This document shows positions 15,181 through 23,699 of a stretch of DNA of 31,784 nucleotides, piece by piece. The stretch is from assembly GCA_035759925.1 (NCBI GenBank), contig DASTTY010000048.1, positions 1 through 31,784 on the forward strand, written 5' to 3'. A program made the translations under genes and the position numbers. Under the pieces are notes generated by a model. That model was not told where the DNA came from. It saw nothing but the letters and a program-made list of their open reading frames with translations, and did no database searches. This stretch comes from RHKX01 sp035759925. GTDB taxonomy: Bacteria; Actinomycetota; Thermoleophilia; Solirubrobacterales; 70-9. Within the stretch, counting starts at the first letter, position 1. Each line of letters starts with the position of its first letter.

Positions 15181-15852
15181 ATGAGCGAACCGGGAGAGCG
15201 GCCGCAGACGCCGGCGGAGCTGAAGGAGCAGATCGAGATCGAGCGACTCGGCGCGCCGCTTCTGATCTACCGCGACGACGACGTCCAGCGGATTGCTCAG
15301 ATCAAGGAGGATCGCGGCGCGCTCTGGATCGGCCGCAGCCCCTCCGCCGACGTCAGCCTTCCCGGGGACAGCGAAGTCTCGAAGCTCCATGCCCAGGTCG
15401 AGCACGTCGGCAGCGACTGCACCCTGGTCGACGACGGCCTTTCCCGAAACGGCTCGTTCGTCAACGAGGAGCGGGTCAGCGGCCGGCGGATGCTCCGCGA
15501 CGGCGACGTGATCCGGGTCGGCCGGACCCGGATCCGGTTCCGCTCCCCGGGCGCGGGTGGCGACTCCACCGTGATCTCGACCGACCTCGCCGCGGCCGCC
15601 GGCGTCTCGCCGGCCCAGCGGCGTGTCCTCGTCGCCCTCTGCCGCCCTTTCAAGGAGGGTGCCGCCTTCGCGAGCCCCGCGACCAACGCCGACATCGCTG
15701 CCGAGCTTCATCTCTCGATCGACGCCGTCAAGACCCACCTGCGGGCGCTCTTCGAGAAGTTCGACCTCGCCGACGCCCCGCAGAGCCGCAAGCGGGTCGA
15801 CCTCGTCCAGCGGGCGATGCAGACCGGCCTGATCAGCGCCCGCGACCTCTGA
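15181..15852 (+). CDS. FHA-domain protein with C-terminal helix-turn-helix
   Basis: 223 residues. FHA domain at about 45-125 with the phosphothreonine-binding set: GRSPSADV (51-58), SKLHAQVEH (Ser67, His70) and SRNGSFVNEERV (Asn90, Gly91). After a short linker, residues about 140-215 form a winged or LuxR-like HTH: SPAQRRVLVALCRPF, then NADIAAELHLSIDAVKTHLRAL. This suggests a DNA-binding regulator controlled by Thr phosphorylation of itself or a partner. It converges with a receptor Ser/Thr kinase, a plausible phosphate donor. Not an operon with it. Confidence 0.85.
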   Translation: MSEPGERPQTPAELKEQIEIERLGAPLLIYRDDDVQRIAQIKEDRGALWIGRSPSADVSLPGDSEVSKLHAQVEHVGSDCTLVDDGLSRNGSFVNEERVSGRRMLRDGDVIRVGRTRIRFRSPGAGGDSTVISTDLAAAAGVSPAQRRVLVALCRPFKEGAAFASPATNADIAAELHLSIDAVKTHLRALFEKFDLADAPQSRKRVDLVQRAMQTGLISARDL

Positions 15853-15858
15853 CGAAGT

Positions 15859-15907
15859 CGCGAGATGTCAGTAACCGGCTATGGCGGCCGGTTTCTGCCA
15901 CCTCGCG
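15859..15907. terminator. Imperfect long hairpin between convergent FHA and kinase genes
   Basis: CGCGAG (15859-15864) pairs with 15902-15907. CAG (15869-15871) pairs with CTG (15895-15897). AACCGGC (15873-15879) pairs with GCCGGTT (15887-15893) around a 7-nt loop. Small mismatches separate the helices. The position at the 3' ends of both genes suggests a bidirectional terminator. Confidence 0.5.
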
Positions 15908-15916
15908 GTGTCGGGC

Positions 15917-18028
15917 TCAGCTCCCGGCGCCGGGATCGATCCGGACGACCTGATCGCCGGTCCCGGTCGTGACCCAGACCTGATCGGAGCCGACGGCGAC
16001 GCCCTCGGGGGAGCCGGGGACGTCATCGACGGTCTGGAAAGTGTTGTCGGCCGGGTCGATCGCCTCGACCGCTCCGTCGCCGTCGGCGACCCAGACGCGG
16101 CCGAACCCATAGGCGAGCAGCCGGGGCTGGCCGCCGACGGCGACCTTCGCCTCCTGCGTGCCGTCGCTGTTGAGCCGCACGACCGTGCCGAGATCGGTGT
16201 TGGCGACCCAGACCGAGCCGTCGTCGGAGACCACGACGCCCTTCGGGTTGGCGCCGACGCCGAAGCCCTCGGCGGCACCCAGGTCCGATGGATCGACCCG
16301 GAAGACCTCGCCGCCATCGCGGTCGACGACCCACAGGACGCCGTCGCCGGAAGCGACCTCGGACGGGGTCTTCGCGCCATCGATCGGAATCGTGCTGACC
16401 GAGCGGTCGCCGGTGTCGATCGAGGCGACCCGCTGCGCATCCGGCTCCGCGGCCCAGACCATGTCCTGGCCGTCAGCGGCAATCCCGAACGCTGCTGCTC
16501 CGACGTCGATCGACTGCTGATCGCTGCCGTCGAGCTTCGCGGTGACGACCGCGTTCGCATCCGGCACCGTCGCCCACAGCGACCCGGCGGCGGTCGCGAC
16601 GTCCTCGCCGTTGGCCGGCAGGCTCATCGAGCCGCTCGGCTTGCCGGTCTTCTCGTCGAGCAGGTCGATCCGCTGCCCCGAACGGGTCGCGACGGCGACG
16701 GTTCCGTCGGCGGCGGCGATCCCGACCGGCATTCCGGCCACGTCGATCGGGTCGCCGGCCAGCTCCGGCTGCGCGAACCCGCCTCCGCCCGAGCCTCCAT
16801 CTCCATCCCCGCCGCCGCCGAGCACGAGGACGGCGACGATCGCGATCGCGACGAGGGCCGCCGCGGCGGCCGCGATCCGTCCCCACTTCGGCCCACCCGG
16901 CCCCTTCGGTTCACCCGGCGCTGCCGGGCGTGCCGGCGGTCCGGCCTCCGTCGCCGGCACATCGGGCTCGGTCGCCGGCGGCGCCTCGATCGGCTCGGTC
17001 GGTCCCGGGCCCGGCTCGGTCGTCGGCTCGGTCGGCGGCGGAGCAGGCGGCTCGGCCGCGACCGTCGACGGCGCCGGCGGCTGTGACTCGACGGTGTCGT
17101 CGATCGGCGGCGCCTCCGGCTCGTCGGTCACCGGCGCGGCCTTGCCGGTCGCGACGCTGCGCTCGGCCGAGCGAAGCACGTCGTGGCCCGCCGCCGCGGC
17201 CGTCGCAGCGCGGGCGAGGTCACCGGCCGAGGGGTAGCGGTCGCCGGGCTCCTTGGCCAGCGCGCGGGCGATCACCCCGTCGAGCTCGCCGTCGATACCC
17301 GAGTCGCCGGGGAGCCACGGCGGCTCGTCCTGGAGGTGCGCGTAGATCTTCGCGACGTTCTCGTCGCGGTCGGCGAAGGGCGCGCGACCGGAGAGGACCT
17401 CGTACATGACGCAGCCGAGGGCATAGACGTCGGTGCGGGCGTCGACGCGGCCGCCGCGGATCTGCTCGGGCGCGACGTAGTCGAGCGTGCCGACGAACGC
17501 CCCGGTCCGGGTCAGCGCGCCGGCCTCGGTCGCCTGGTCGAACCGCTTCGCAAGGCCGAAGTCGGTCAAGTACGCGTGGTCGCCGGCGTTGGTCTCGACG
17601 AGGATGTTCCCAGGCTTGATGTCGCGGTGGACGAGCCCGCGGGAGTGGGCGACGTCGAGCGCCGAGGCGACCTGGCCGATGATCGCGATCGCCCGGTCGG
17701 GCGGCAGCGTCCCGCCGGCGATCAGCATCCGCCGCAGGTCCGGTCCGTCGATCAGGTCCATGGTCACGAACAGCAGGCCGTCCTCCTCGCCGGCGTGATG
17801 GATCGAGACGACGTTCGGATGGCGCAGCGAGACGGCGATCCGCGACTCGGAGCGGAAGCGCTCGCGGAACGCGTCGTCGGCGGCGAGATCGGCGGCGATC
17901 ACCTTCAGCGCGACGACGTGGTCGAGCGCCAGGTGGGTGGCGCGATAGACCGTCCCCATCCCGCCCCGGCCGGCGATCCCCTCGATCCGGTGGCCGGCGA
18001 ACGTTGTTCCCGGATTCAGGTCCGGCAT
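15917..18028 (-). CDS. Receptor-type Ser/Thr protein kinase (PknB-like) with extracellular beta-propeller
   Basis: 703 residues. Kinase domain about 12-275: glycine loop GRGGMGTVYRA (20-30), Lys42, catalytic HRDIKPGN (134-141, Asp136), DFGLA (156-160), and APEQIRGG in the P+1 region. Residues about 300-380 are a Pro/Thr/Glu-rich juxtamembrane linker. One membrane helix lies at about 384-404. The outside part (about 418-703) consists of repeats near 40 residues with VWV and VRI/VAS-D patterns, like NHL/YVTN or virginiamycin-B-lyase propellers. It may sense a ligand or wall component. ATG at 18028 lies 7 nt after CATAAT, so it is probably leaderless. Confidence 0.93.
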   Translation of the reverse strand: MPDLNPGTTFAGHRIEGIAGRGGMGTVYRATHLALDHVVALKVIAADLAADDAFRERFRSESRIAVSLRHPNVVSIHHAGEEDGLLFVTMDLIDGPDLRRMLIAGGTLPPDRAIAIIGQVASALDVAHSRGLVHRDIKPGNILVETNAGDHAYLTDFGLAKRFDQATEAGALTRTGAFVGTLDYVAPEQIRGGRVDARTDVYALGCVMYEVLSGRAPFADRDENVAKIYAHLQDEPPWLPGDSGIDGELDGVIARALAKEPGDRYPSAGDLARAATAAAAGHDVLRSAERSVATGKAAPVTDEPEAPPIDDTVESQPPAPSTVAAEPPAPPPTEPTTEPGPGPTEPIEAPPATEPDVPATEAGPPARPAAPGEPKGPGGPKWGRIAAAAAALVAIAIVAVLVLGGGGDGDGGSGGGGFAQPELAGDPIDVAGMPVGIAAADGTVAVATRSGQRIDLLDEKTGKPSGSMSLPANGEDVATAAGSLWATVPDANAVVTAKLDGSDQQSIDVGAAAFGIAADGQDMVWAAEPDAQRVASIDTGDRSVSTIPIDGAKTPSEVASGDGVLWVVDRDGGEVFRVDPSDLGAAEGFGVGANPKGVVVSDDGSVWVANTDLGTVVRLNSDGTQEAKVAVGGQPRLLAYGFGRVWVADGDGAVEAIDPADNTFQTVDDVPGSPEGVAVGSDQVWVTTGTGDQVVRIDPGAGS

Positions 18029-18035
18029 GGAAGTG

Positions 18036-18041
18036 ATTATG
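18036..18041 (-). promoter_or_regulatory. -10-like hexamer CATAAT, leaderless start of the kinase gene
   Basis: CATAAT is separated by 7 nt (CACTTCC) from the kinase ATG at 18028, leaving no room for a leader. The 43-nt gap to the upstream gene holds only this candidate. A weak TTCCTC lies 17 nt further up. Confidence 0.45.
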
Positions 18042-18071
18042 CCCCCGGGAGCAGGGGCGAGGAAGGCGGTT

Positions 18072-19139
18072 TCAGACCGATGCAGGCGCGCCGACGATCG
18101 CCGCGAGCCGCTCGATGGTGTGGGTTCTCTGACCGGCGTCGAGGTGAACCGGCGAGCAGATCAATCGGTCGATCCCGACCGCCGCGAAGCGCTCGACCCG
18201 CTCGCTGACCTCGGCCTCGCTGCCGACCAGCGAGGTCGCGTCGACGAGCGCGTCGGGGATCGCCTGGAAGGCCTCGTCGCGCTTGCCGTCGAGGAACAGC
18301 GACTGGACGCGAATCGCCTCCTCCTCGAAGCCGAACCGGCAGGCGAGGTCGACGTAGAAGTTCGTCTTCCGGCTGCCCATCCCCCCGAGGTAGAGAAGCA
18401 GCCCGGTCCGGACGACGTTCCGGGCGACCTCGAGGTCGCCATCGATCGCGACCTGGATCGAGGGGCTGATCTGGAGATCGGAGCGCTGCCGGCCGCCCTT
18501 CTCGAAGCCGGCGGCGAGGTGCTCGCCCCAGGTCTCCTCGAAGGCGTCGGGGCTGAAGAAGATCGGGATCCAGCCATCGCAGATCTCGGCGGCCATCTCG
18601 ACCGACTTGCGGCCGATCGCGCCGACGAAGACCGGGATCTCGTTGCGGAGCGGGTGGAAGTTGAGCTTCAGCGCCTTGCCCTGGCCGGTGCCCCCCTCGA
18701 TCGGCAGCTCGTAGTGCTCTCCGTGATGCTCGAGCGGCCCCTCGCGGGCGATGATCTCGCGGACGACCTCGATGTATTCGCGTGTCCGCCCCCACGGCTT
18801 CGCGTAGGGAACGCCGTACCAGCCCTCCGAGACCTGCGGGCCGGAGGGGCCGAAGCCGAACATGAAGCGGCCTCCGGAGAGCGTGTCCAGGGTCGCCCCG
18901 GCCATCGCCGCAGCCGCCGGCGGCCGCGCCGGGACCTGCATGATCGCCGCGCCGAGCTTGATCCTCTCGGTCTGCGCGGCCAGCCAGCCGAGCACGGAGA
19001 CGACGTCGGAGCCGTAGCTCTCGGCGACCCAGACGGCGTCGAACCCGTTCGCCTCCGCCGTCCTGACGAGGTCGATCGCCTCCTCGCCCTTCGGCCCGAT
19101 TCCCCAATAGCCGAGGTTGATGTCCAGTTTCGGTGCCAT
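18072..19139 (-). CDS. LLM-class (luciferase-like) F420-dependent oxidoreductase
   Basis: 355 residues, TIM-barrel bacterial-luciferase family. LDINLGYWGIGPKGEEAIDL opens it; AVWVAESYGSDVVSVLGWLA, IMQVPARPPAAAAMAGATLD and GGRFMFGFGPSGPQV follow, then VGAIGRKSVEMAAEICDGWIP. This set matches the F420-using actinobacterial branch (Mer or glucose-6-phosphate dehydrogenase relatives) better than FMN monooxygenases. The start is ATG at 19139, since TAGGCT lies 8 nt upstream and the longer frame adds a non-conserved peptide. Substrate unknown; not an operon with the kinase. Confidence 0.88.
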   Translation of the reverse strand: MAPKLDINLGYWGIGPKGEEAIDLVRTAEANGFDAVWVAESYGSDVVSVLGWLAAQTERIKLGAAIMQVPARPPAAAAMAGATLDTLSGGRFMFGFGPSGPQVSEGWYGVPYAKPWGRTREYIEVVREIIAREGPLEHHGEHYELPIEGGTGQGKALKLNFHPLRNEIPVFVGAIGRKSVEMAAEICDGWIPIFFSPDAFEETWGEHLAAGFEKGGRQRSDLQISPSIQVAIDGDLEVARNVVRTGLLLYLGGMGSRKTNFYVDLACRFGFEEEAIRVQSLFLDGKRDEAFQAIPDALVDATSLVGSEAEVSERVERFAAVGIDRLICSPVHLDAGQRTHTIERLAAIVGAPASV

Positions 19140-19147
19140 GGCGCGGC

Positions 19148-19153
19148 AGCCTA
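19148..19153 (-). promoter_or_regulatory. -10-like hexamer TAGGCT, leaderless start
   Basis: TAGGCT ends 8 nt before the ATG at 19139 of the F420-type oxidoreductase. It also supports choosing this ATG over the upstream in-frame start at 19199. Confidence 0.45.
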
Positions 19154-19216
19154 TTCGGATCGAAGACGACTTGCGATTCGTGCAATTCTGGATGTCCAAG
19201 CGGATCGGAGGAAGCG

Positions 19217-19615
19217 ATGAGCGATTACACGATCAGCAGCCGCAGCGACGCGACCGACTACATGGCGGCGTACGAGGGCTTCGGCGAGATGCTCTCCTAC
19301 ACCGACTGTCTCAGCGCCGAGCAGGTCGCCCTGACCTGGCGCCGGCTGCCGCCCGGAACCGGTGGGCGCGGCAGCTACGGGCACCGGCACATGACCCAGG
19401 AGGAGATCTACCTCGTCACGGCCGGGACGATCACCTTCAAGATCGGCGACGACGTCTTCGAGGCCGGTCCGGGGACGGCCGTACGGATCGCCCCACAGGC
19501 GCTGCGCGCGATCCACAACGACGGCGACGGCGACGCCGAGGTCGTCCTCTGCTCGGTCCGGGTCGGCGACCTCGGCGGTGAGGTCGTCACCGAGGACGGG
19601 TTCTGGGCCGACTGA
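19217..19615 (+). CDS. Small cupin-domain protein
   Basis: 132 residues, a single cupin barrel. Motif 1 is GHRHMTQEEIYLVTAGTITFKIG with two His and Glu as likely metal ligands; motif 2 is PGTAVRIAPQALRAIHND with the last His. ATG at 19217 is fixed by GGAGGA at 19207-19212, one of the few strong Shine-Dalgarno sites here. The function of such small cupins ranges from isomerase to sensor; none can be assigned. Divergent from the F420-type oxidoreductase. Confidence 0.85.
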   Translation: MSDYTISSRSDATDYMAAYEGFGEMLSYTDCLSAEQVALTWRRLPPGTGGRGSYGHRHMTQEEIYLVTAGTITFKIGDDVFEAGPGTAVRIAPQALRAIHNDGDGDAEVVLCSVRVGDLGGEVVTEDGFWAD

Positions 19616-19628
19616 CTCTTGGCCGCCG

Positions 19629-19652
19629 CGAGGCGCCCCCGTGGGCGCCTCG
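19629..19652 (+). terminator. 10-bp perfect hairpin between cupin and P-type ATPase
   Basis: CGAGGCGCCC (19629-19638) and GGGCGCCTCG (19643-19652) with a CCGT loop, followed by TTCATCCTTAG. It probably terminates the cupin message. It stops only 15 nt before the ATPase ATG, so it may also influence that gene. Confidence 0.65.
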
Positions 19653-19667
19653 TTCATCCTTAGGTCG

Positions 19668-22181
19668 ATGGCGGCGCCAGAGGCAACGACCGAGGTGCGC
19701 GGGCTGAGCGAGGCCGAGGCCGCGCAGCGGCTCCGCGGGCTCGGCCCCGTCGAGGACGAGACGAGCCGCTCGGTCCGGTCGATCGTCCGGGCGAACGTCC
19801 TGACGCTCTTCAACGCGATCATCCTCGTCTTCTTCATCCTCATCCTCAGCCAGGGGCTCTGGGCGGACGCGCTGTTCGGGCTGATCGCGATCGTCAACTC
19901 GGCGATCGGGATCCGCCAGGAGGTGAAGGCGAAGGAAACGCTCGACAACCTCGCGCTCCTCGTCGCTCCCCGCGCCGAAGTGATCCGCGACGGACGTGGG
20001 ATCGAGCTCCGTGCCGAGGAGATCGTCCCCGGCGACGTCATCCGGGTCGAACCCGGCGATCAGCTCGTCGCCGACGGCGACGTCGTCGACTCGCGCGGGC
20101 TGACGCTCGACGAGTCGCTGCTGACCGGGGAGTCGGACGGGATCCAAAAGCGCCGCGGCGACCGGATGCTCTCCGGCTCGTTCGCGACGTCGGGGTCCGG
20201 CCACTACGAGGTCGACGCGGTCCGCGGCGACTCCTACGCCGAGAAGATCGCCGGGCAGGCGAAGGAGTTCCGCCACCCGCCCTCCCCCCTGCAGCTGGAG
20301 GTCGATCAGATCCTCCGGGCGACGGCCATCCTGCTCGTCCCGATGGCCATCCTGATGCTCGGCGGCTTCGTCGTCCGCGGCGTCGACTTCACCGAGGCCG
20401 CCCAGACGGCCACCGCCGGGTTGATCACGCTGATCCCAGAGGGGCTGGTGCTGCTGATGAGCGTCACCCTCGCCGTCGCTGCGGTCCGGCTCGCCCGCAT
20501 GGACACCCTCGTCCAGCAGATGAGCGCGACCGAGGCGCTGGCGGCGGTCGACACGATCTGCGTCGACAAGACCGGGACGCTGACCGACGGCACGCTCGCG
20601 CTGATCGAGGTCGTCAGCGCCGATCCCGACCGCCGCGGGGACGCCGAGCGCGCGCTCGGGACCTTCGCGGCCTCCGCCGGCGAGCGCAACCGGACGCTCG
20701 AGACGATCGCCGAGGCGTTCCCGGAGCGAGCCGCCGCCGTCACCGCCGAGGTCCCGTTCTCCTCGCGCTGGAAGTGGAGCGGCTTGACGCTCGGCGGCGA
20801 CGGCCGCTCCCGCAGCTACGTCTTCGGGGCGCCCGACGTGCTCGCCGGCAGCGGCGCGCTGGCGCTCTCTCCCGACCTGCAGCGCCGGCTCGAGACGGAG
20901 ACGAGCAGGGGGCGGCGGGTCGTCGCGTTCGGCGAGGCGCTCGGCGCGCTCCCGTCCGATCCCGGCGCCGACCCGCCGCCGCGAATCGAGCCGCGGGCGC
21001 TCGTCGTCCTCGAGGAGACGATGCGCTCCGATGCCGCCGCTACGGTCGAGTTCATGCGCGAACAGGAGGTCGACCTGAAGCTGATCTCCGGCGATGCTCC
21101 ACAGACGGTCACGGCCGTCGCCTACGCCCTCGGCGTCGACCGTGACGCGGGCGTCATCGACGGTCCGTCGCTTCCCGAAGACCCGAAGCGGCTCGCCGAG
21201 GTCGCCGCCGAGAACACGATCTTCTCGCGGATCTCCCCCGACCAGAAGAAGGCGCTCGTCGGGGCGCTGTCGGACTCCGGCCGGTTCACGGCGATGATCG
21301 GCGACGGCGTCAACGACGTGCCCGCGCTCAAGCAGGCCCGGCTCGCCGTCGCGATGGGCTCCGGCAGCCAGATCACCAAGGGGATCGCCGACATCGTCCT
21401 GCTTCGCGACCAGTTCTCGATGCTGCCGCGCGCCGTCGCCGAGGGACGCCGGATCGCCCGCAACATCCATCGCCTCGGGCGCCTCTACCTGACGAAGACG
21501 GTCTACGCCGGCTTCCTGATCGTCGCTGCGGCACTGATCGGCTTCACCTTCCCGTTCCTTCCCCGCCAGCTCACGGTCGCGGCGCTGCTGACGATCGGGA
21601 TCCCGTCGTTCGTGCTCGCGCTCGCACCGAGCGAGGGCCCGCTCTACCGCGGCCGCCTGCTGCGGGCGCTGGCGGCGTTCGCGGTCCCGGCCGGGGTGGG
21701 GATCGGGGTCGGCTCGCTGCTCTCCTTCGCGCTCGTCGACGGGATCTTCGGCGGCTCCCTGAACGAGGGGCGAACCGCCGCGACGACGACCCTGATCGTC
21801 CTCGGCCTCGCCTTCATCCTCCTGCTCGAGCGCGGGCCGGGCCGCGAGCACATCGCGATCCAGGGATACATGCTCGCGATGGTCACCGCGCTGGGCGGCC
21901 TCTACGCGGCGATCCTCGCCCTCGAGCCGGCGCGCGCGTTCTTCGATCTCGAGCTGCTCAGCGCCGGGCAGTGGTTCATCTGCATGCTCTCGGTCGCCGC
22001 CGGCCTCGTCGTCGCCAGCGCCCTCTGGCGGCTCCCCTTCATCCAGCGGCTCGAGATCGGCGACGACGCCGAAGGGCCCGCGACGATCTCCGGCGAGCCG
22101 CTGCCCGGACCGACCCACGGCAGTGCCGGGACGCCGCCGCGGCCGCGCGATCGCGGCGAGGATCCCACCGAGGCTCTCTGA
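19668..22181 (+). CDS. P-type cation ATPase, CtpE-like (probable Ca2+)
   Basis: 837 residues. Actuator motif TGES (153-156), membrane ion-site motif PEGL (257-260), phosphorylation site DKTGTLT (Asp300), and hinge GDGVNDVPALKQARLAVAMGSG near residue 545. The PEGL motif with VLLMSVTLAVAAVRLARMDTLVQQ matches the CtpE branch of actinobacterial P-type ATPases, linked to Ca2+ in mycobacteria; heavy-metal CPx motifs are absent. About ten spans, and the C-terminal tail is soluble and Pro/Arg-rich. The start at ATG 19668 follows from the hairpin and the conserved N-terminus; a longer frame would run through the cupin gene. Its TGA overlaps the pyk ATG by one base. Confidence 0.9.
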   Translation: MAAPEATTEVRGLSEAEAAQRLRGLGPVEDETSRSVRSIVRANVLTLFNAIILVFFILILSQGLWADALFGLIAIVNSAIGIRQEVKAKETLDNLALLVAPRAEVIRDGRGIELRAEEIVPGDVIRVEPGDQLVADGDVVDSRGLTLDESLLTGESDGIQKRRGDRMLSGSFATSGSGHYEVDAVRGDSYAEKIAGQAKEFRHPPSPLQLEVDQILRATAILLVPMAILMLGGFVVRGVDFTEAAQTATAGLITLIPEGLVLLMSVTLAVAAVRLARMDTLVQQMSATEALAAVDTICVDKTGTLTDGTLALIEVVSADPDRRGDAERALGTFAASAGERNRTLETIAEAFPERAAAVTAEVPFSSRWKWSGLTLGGDGRSRSYVFGAPDVLAGSGALALSPDLQRRLETETSRGRRVVAFGEALGALPSDPGADPPPRIEPRALVVLEETMRSDAAATVEFMREQEVDLKLISGDAPQTVTAVAYALGVDRDAGVIDGPSLPEDPKRLAEVAAENTIFSRISPDQKKALVGALSDSGRFTAMIGDGVNDVPALKQARLAVAMGSGSQITKGIADIVLLRDQFSMLPRAVAEGRRIARNIHRLGRLYLTKTVYAGFLIVAAALIGFTFPFLPRQLTVAALLTIGIPSFVLALAPSEGPLYRGRLLRALAAFAVPAGVGIGVGSLLSFALVDGIFGGSLNEGRTAATTTLIVLGLAFILLLERGPGREHIAIQGYMLAMVTALGGLYAAILALEPARAFFDLELLSAGQWFICMLSVAAGLVVASALWRLPFIQRLEIGDDAEGPATISGEPLPGPTHGSAGTPPRPRDRGEDPTEAL

Positions 22182-23611
22182 TGTCCGACCACCGCCGCAC
22201 CAAGATCGTCGCCACCGTCGGCCCCGCCTCGCGCTCGCCGAAGATCCTCGAACGGCTGATCTCGGCCGGTGCCGACGTCTTCCGGCTCAACTTCTCGCAC
22301 GGCGACGAGTCGAGCCACGCCGAGAACATCGAGCGGATCCGCGCCGCCGGCGAGCTGATGGGCAAGTGGGTCGGGATCATCGGCGACCTGCCGGGGCCGA
22401 AGCTGCGCCTCGACGAGGTCGCCAACGGTTTCGTCGAGATCGAGGCCGGCCGGGAGGTGACGCTGACGACCGACGAGGGGACGATCGGCTCGGACGAGCT
22501 GCTTCCGGTCGGCTGGGACGGGCTGACCGCCGCGGTCGACGAGGGCGACCCGATCTACCTCGCCGACGGCCGCGTTCGGCTCCGGGCCGTCGAGGTCGAC
22601 GACGACGCGATCCGCTGCGCCGTCGAGGCGGGCGGGCGGGTCGCCTCCCACCAGGGGGTCAACCTGCCGGGCTCGGGCGCGGCGATGCCCGCGGCCGGCC
22701 TGACCGACCTCGGCTGGGTCGACTTCGCCGTCGATCACGACATCGACCTCCTCGCCGTCTCGTTCGTCCGCTCTCCCGAGGACCTCGAGCCGGTCAACGA
22801 GCGGCTCGCCGAGCGCCACTCCGACATCCCGCTGATCGCGAAGATCGAGAAGCCGCAGGCCGCCGAGCAGGCCGAGGCGATCGTCGACGCGGCGACGAGC
22901 GGGATCATGGTTGCCCGCGGTGACCTCGGCATCGAGCTGCCGATCGAGGCGGTGCCGGCGACCCAGAAGCGCCTGATTCGCCTCGCCGGCAGCAAGTCGA
23001 AGCCGGTGATCACGGCGACCCAGATGCTCCACTCGATGGTGACCAGCGACCGCCCGACGCGAGCCGAGGTCACCGACGTCGCGAACGCGATCTACGACGG
23101 GACGGACGCGGTCATGCTCTCCGAAGAGACGGCGATCGGCGATCACCCGGTCGAGGCGGTTGCGGTTATGGACCGCGTCGCCCGCGAGACCGAGCAGGAC
23201 CTCCCCTACGGCGACTGGCTTCTGCATCGGGTCGAGATCGACGGCGACGACGTCGCGACCGCCGTCGCCCAGGGGGCGGTCGGCTCGACGTACCGGCTCG
23301 GGCTCGCTGCGATCGTCGTCCCGACCCAGAGCGGCCGCACGGCGCGGATCGTCTCGGCGCTCCGGCCCGAGGTGCCGATCCTGGCGATCTCCCCGCGCGA
23401 GGAGACCGTCCGCCGGCTCAACCTCCTGTTCGGGGTCCGCTGCGTGCTCCACGAGCAGTGGGGCGAGCTGCGGGACCTGCTCGCCGACAGCGCGATGATC
23501 GCCCGCCGCGAGGGCGTCGCCAAGCCGGGTGAGCTGATCGCGGTGACGGCCGGGCTACCCGACCAGGAGCTCGGCACGAACCTGTTCGAGATTCACCGCG
23601 TGCCCGCGTAG
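22181..23611 (+). CDS. pyk: Pyruvate kinase
   Basis: Converts PEP and ADP to pyruvate and ATP, the last step of glycolysis. 476 residues, normal. N-terminal RRTKIVATVGPAS and RLNFSHG; the active-site signature LIAKIEKPQAAEQ with catalytic Lys, then IMVARGDLGIELP with metal-binding residues; ATQMLHSMV and DGTDAVMLSEETAIG; the C-terminal allosteric domain ends VTAGLPDQELGTNLFEIHRV. The start ATG at 22181 overlaps the ATPase stop as TGATG, so translation is coupled. Confidence 0.97.
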   Translation: MSDHRRTKIVATVGPASRSPKILERLISAGADVFRLNFSHGDESSHAENIERIRAAGELMGKWVGIIGDLPGPKLRLDEVANGFVEIEAGREVTLTTDEGTIGSDELLPVGWDGLTAAVDEGDPIYLADGRVRLRAVEVDDDAIRCAVEAGGRVASHQGVNLPGSGAAMPAAGLTDLGWVDFAVDHDIDLLAVSFVRSPEDLEPVNERLAERHSDIPLIAKIEKPQAAEQAEAIVDAATSGIMVARGDLGIELPIEAVPATQKRLIRLAGSKSKPVITATQMLHSMVTSDRPTRAEVTDVANAIYDGTDAVMLSEETAIGDHPVEAVAVMDRVARETEQDLPYGDWLLHRVEIDGDDVATAVAQGAVGSTYRLGLAAIVVPTQSGRTARIVSALRPEVPILAISPREETVRRLNLLFGVRCVLHEQWGELRDLLADSAMIARREGVAKPGELIAVTAGLPDQELGTNLFEIHRVPA

Positions 23612-23616
23612 GGGCC

Positions 23617-23695
23617 AGAGGACAGAGGACAGTTCCCGGACCGGAGCCCTGTCCTCTGTCAGCGAGCGCAGCGAGCGGCCTGTCCTCTGTCCTCT
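23617..23695. repeat. Three-copy GGACAG / CTGTCC inverted-repeat element between convergent genes
   Basis: AGAGGACAGAGGACAG (23617-23632) is the exact reverse complement of 23680-23695. A third copy, CTGTCCTCTGTC (23649-23660), can pair with 23621-23632 instead, so two hairpins compete. Between the two right-hand copies is AGCGAGCGCAGCGAGCGG (23661-23678), a near-palindrome. It fills the pyk/GST gap (23612-23699). It may be a bidirectional terminator or a dispersed repeat. Confidence 0.7.
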
Positions 23696-23699
23696 CCTC

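Noticed and set aside
19171..19185. TTGC-N7-GCAA dyad between the F420-type oxidoreductase and the cupin
   Set aside because: Four-base arms are too short to distinguish from chance.
18072..19199. Longer F420-type oxidoreductase from ATG 19199
   Set aside because: The extra 20 residues lie before the conserved LDINLGYWG start and would contain the TAGGCT hexamer.
19587..22118. 843-codon open frame antisense to the P-type ATPase, and similar long antisense frames (for example 12282-13718, 27566-29662)
   Set aside because: Products are repetitive Arg/Asp/Glu/Gly sequences without domains, as expected opposite GC-rich genes; the sense frames carry full motif sets.
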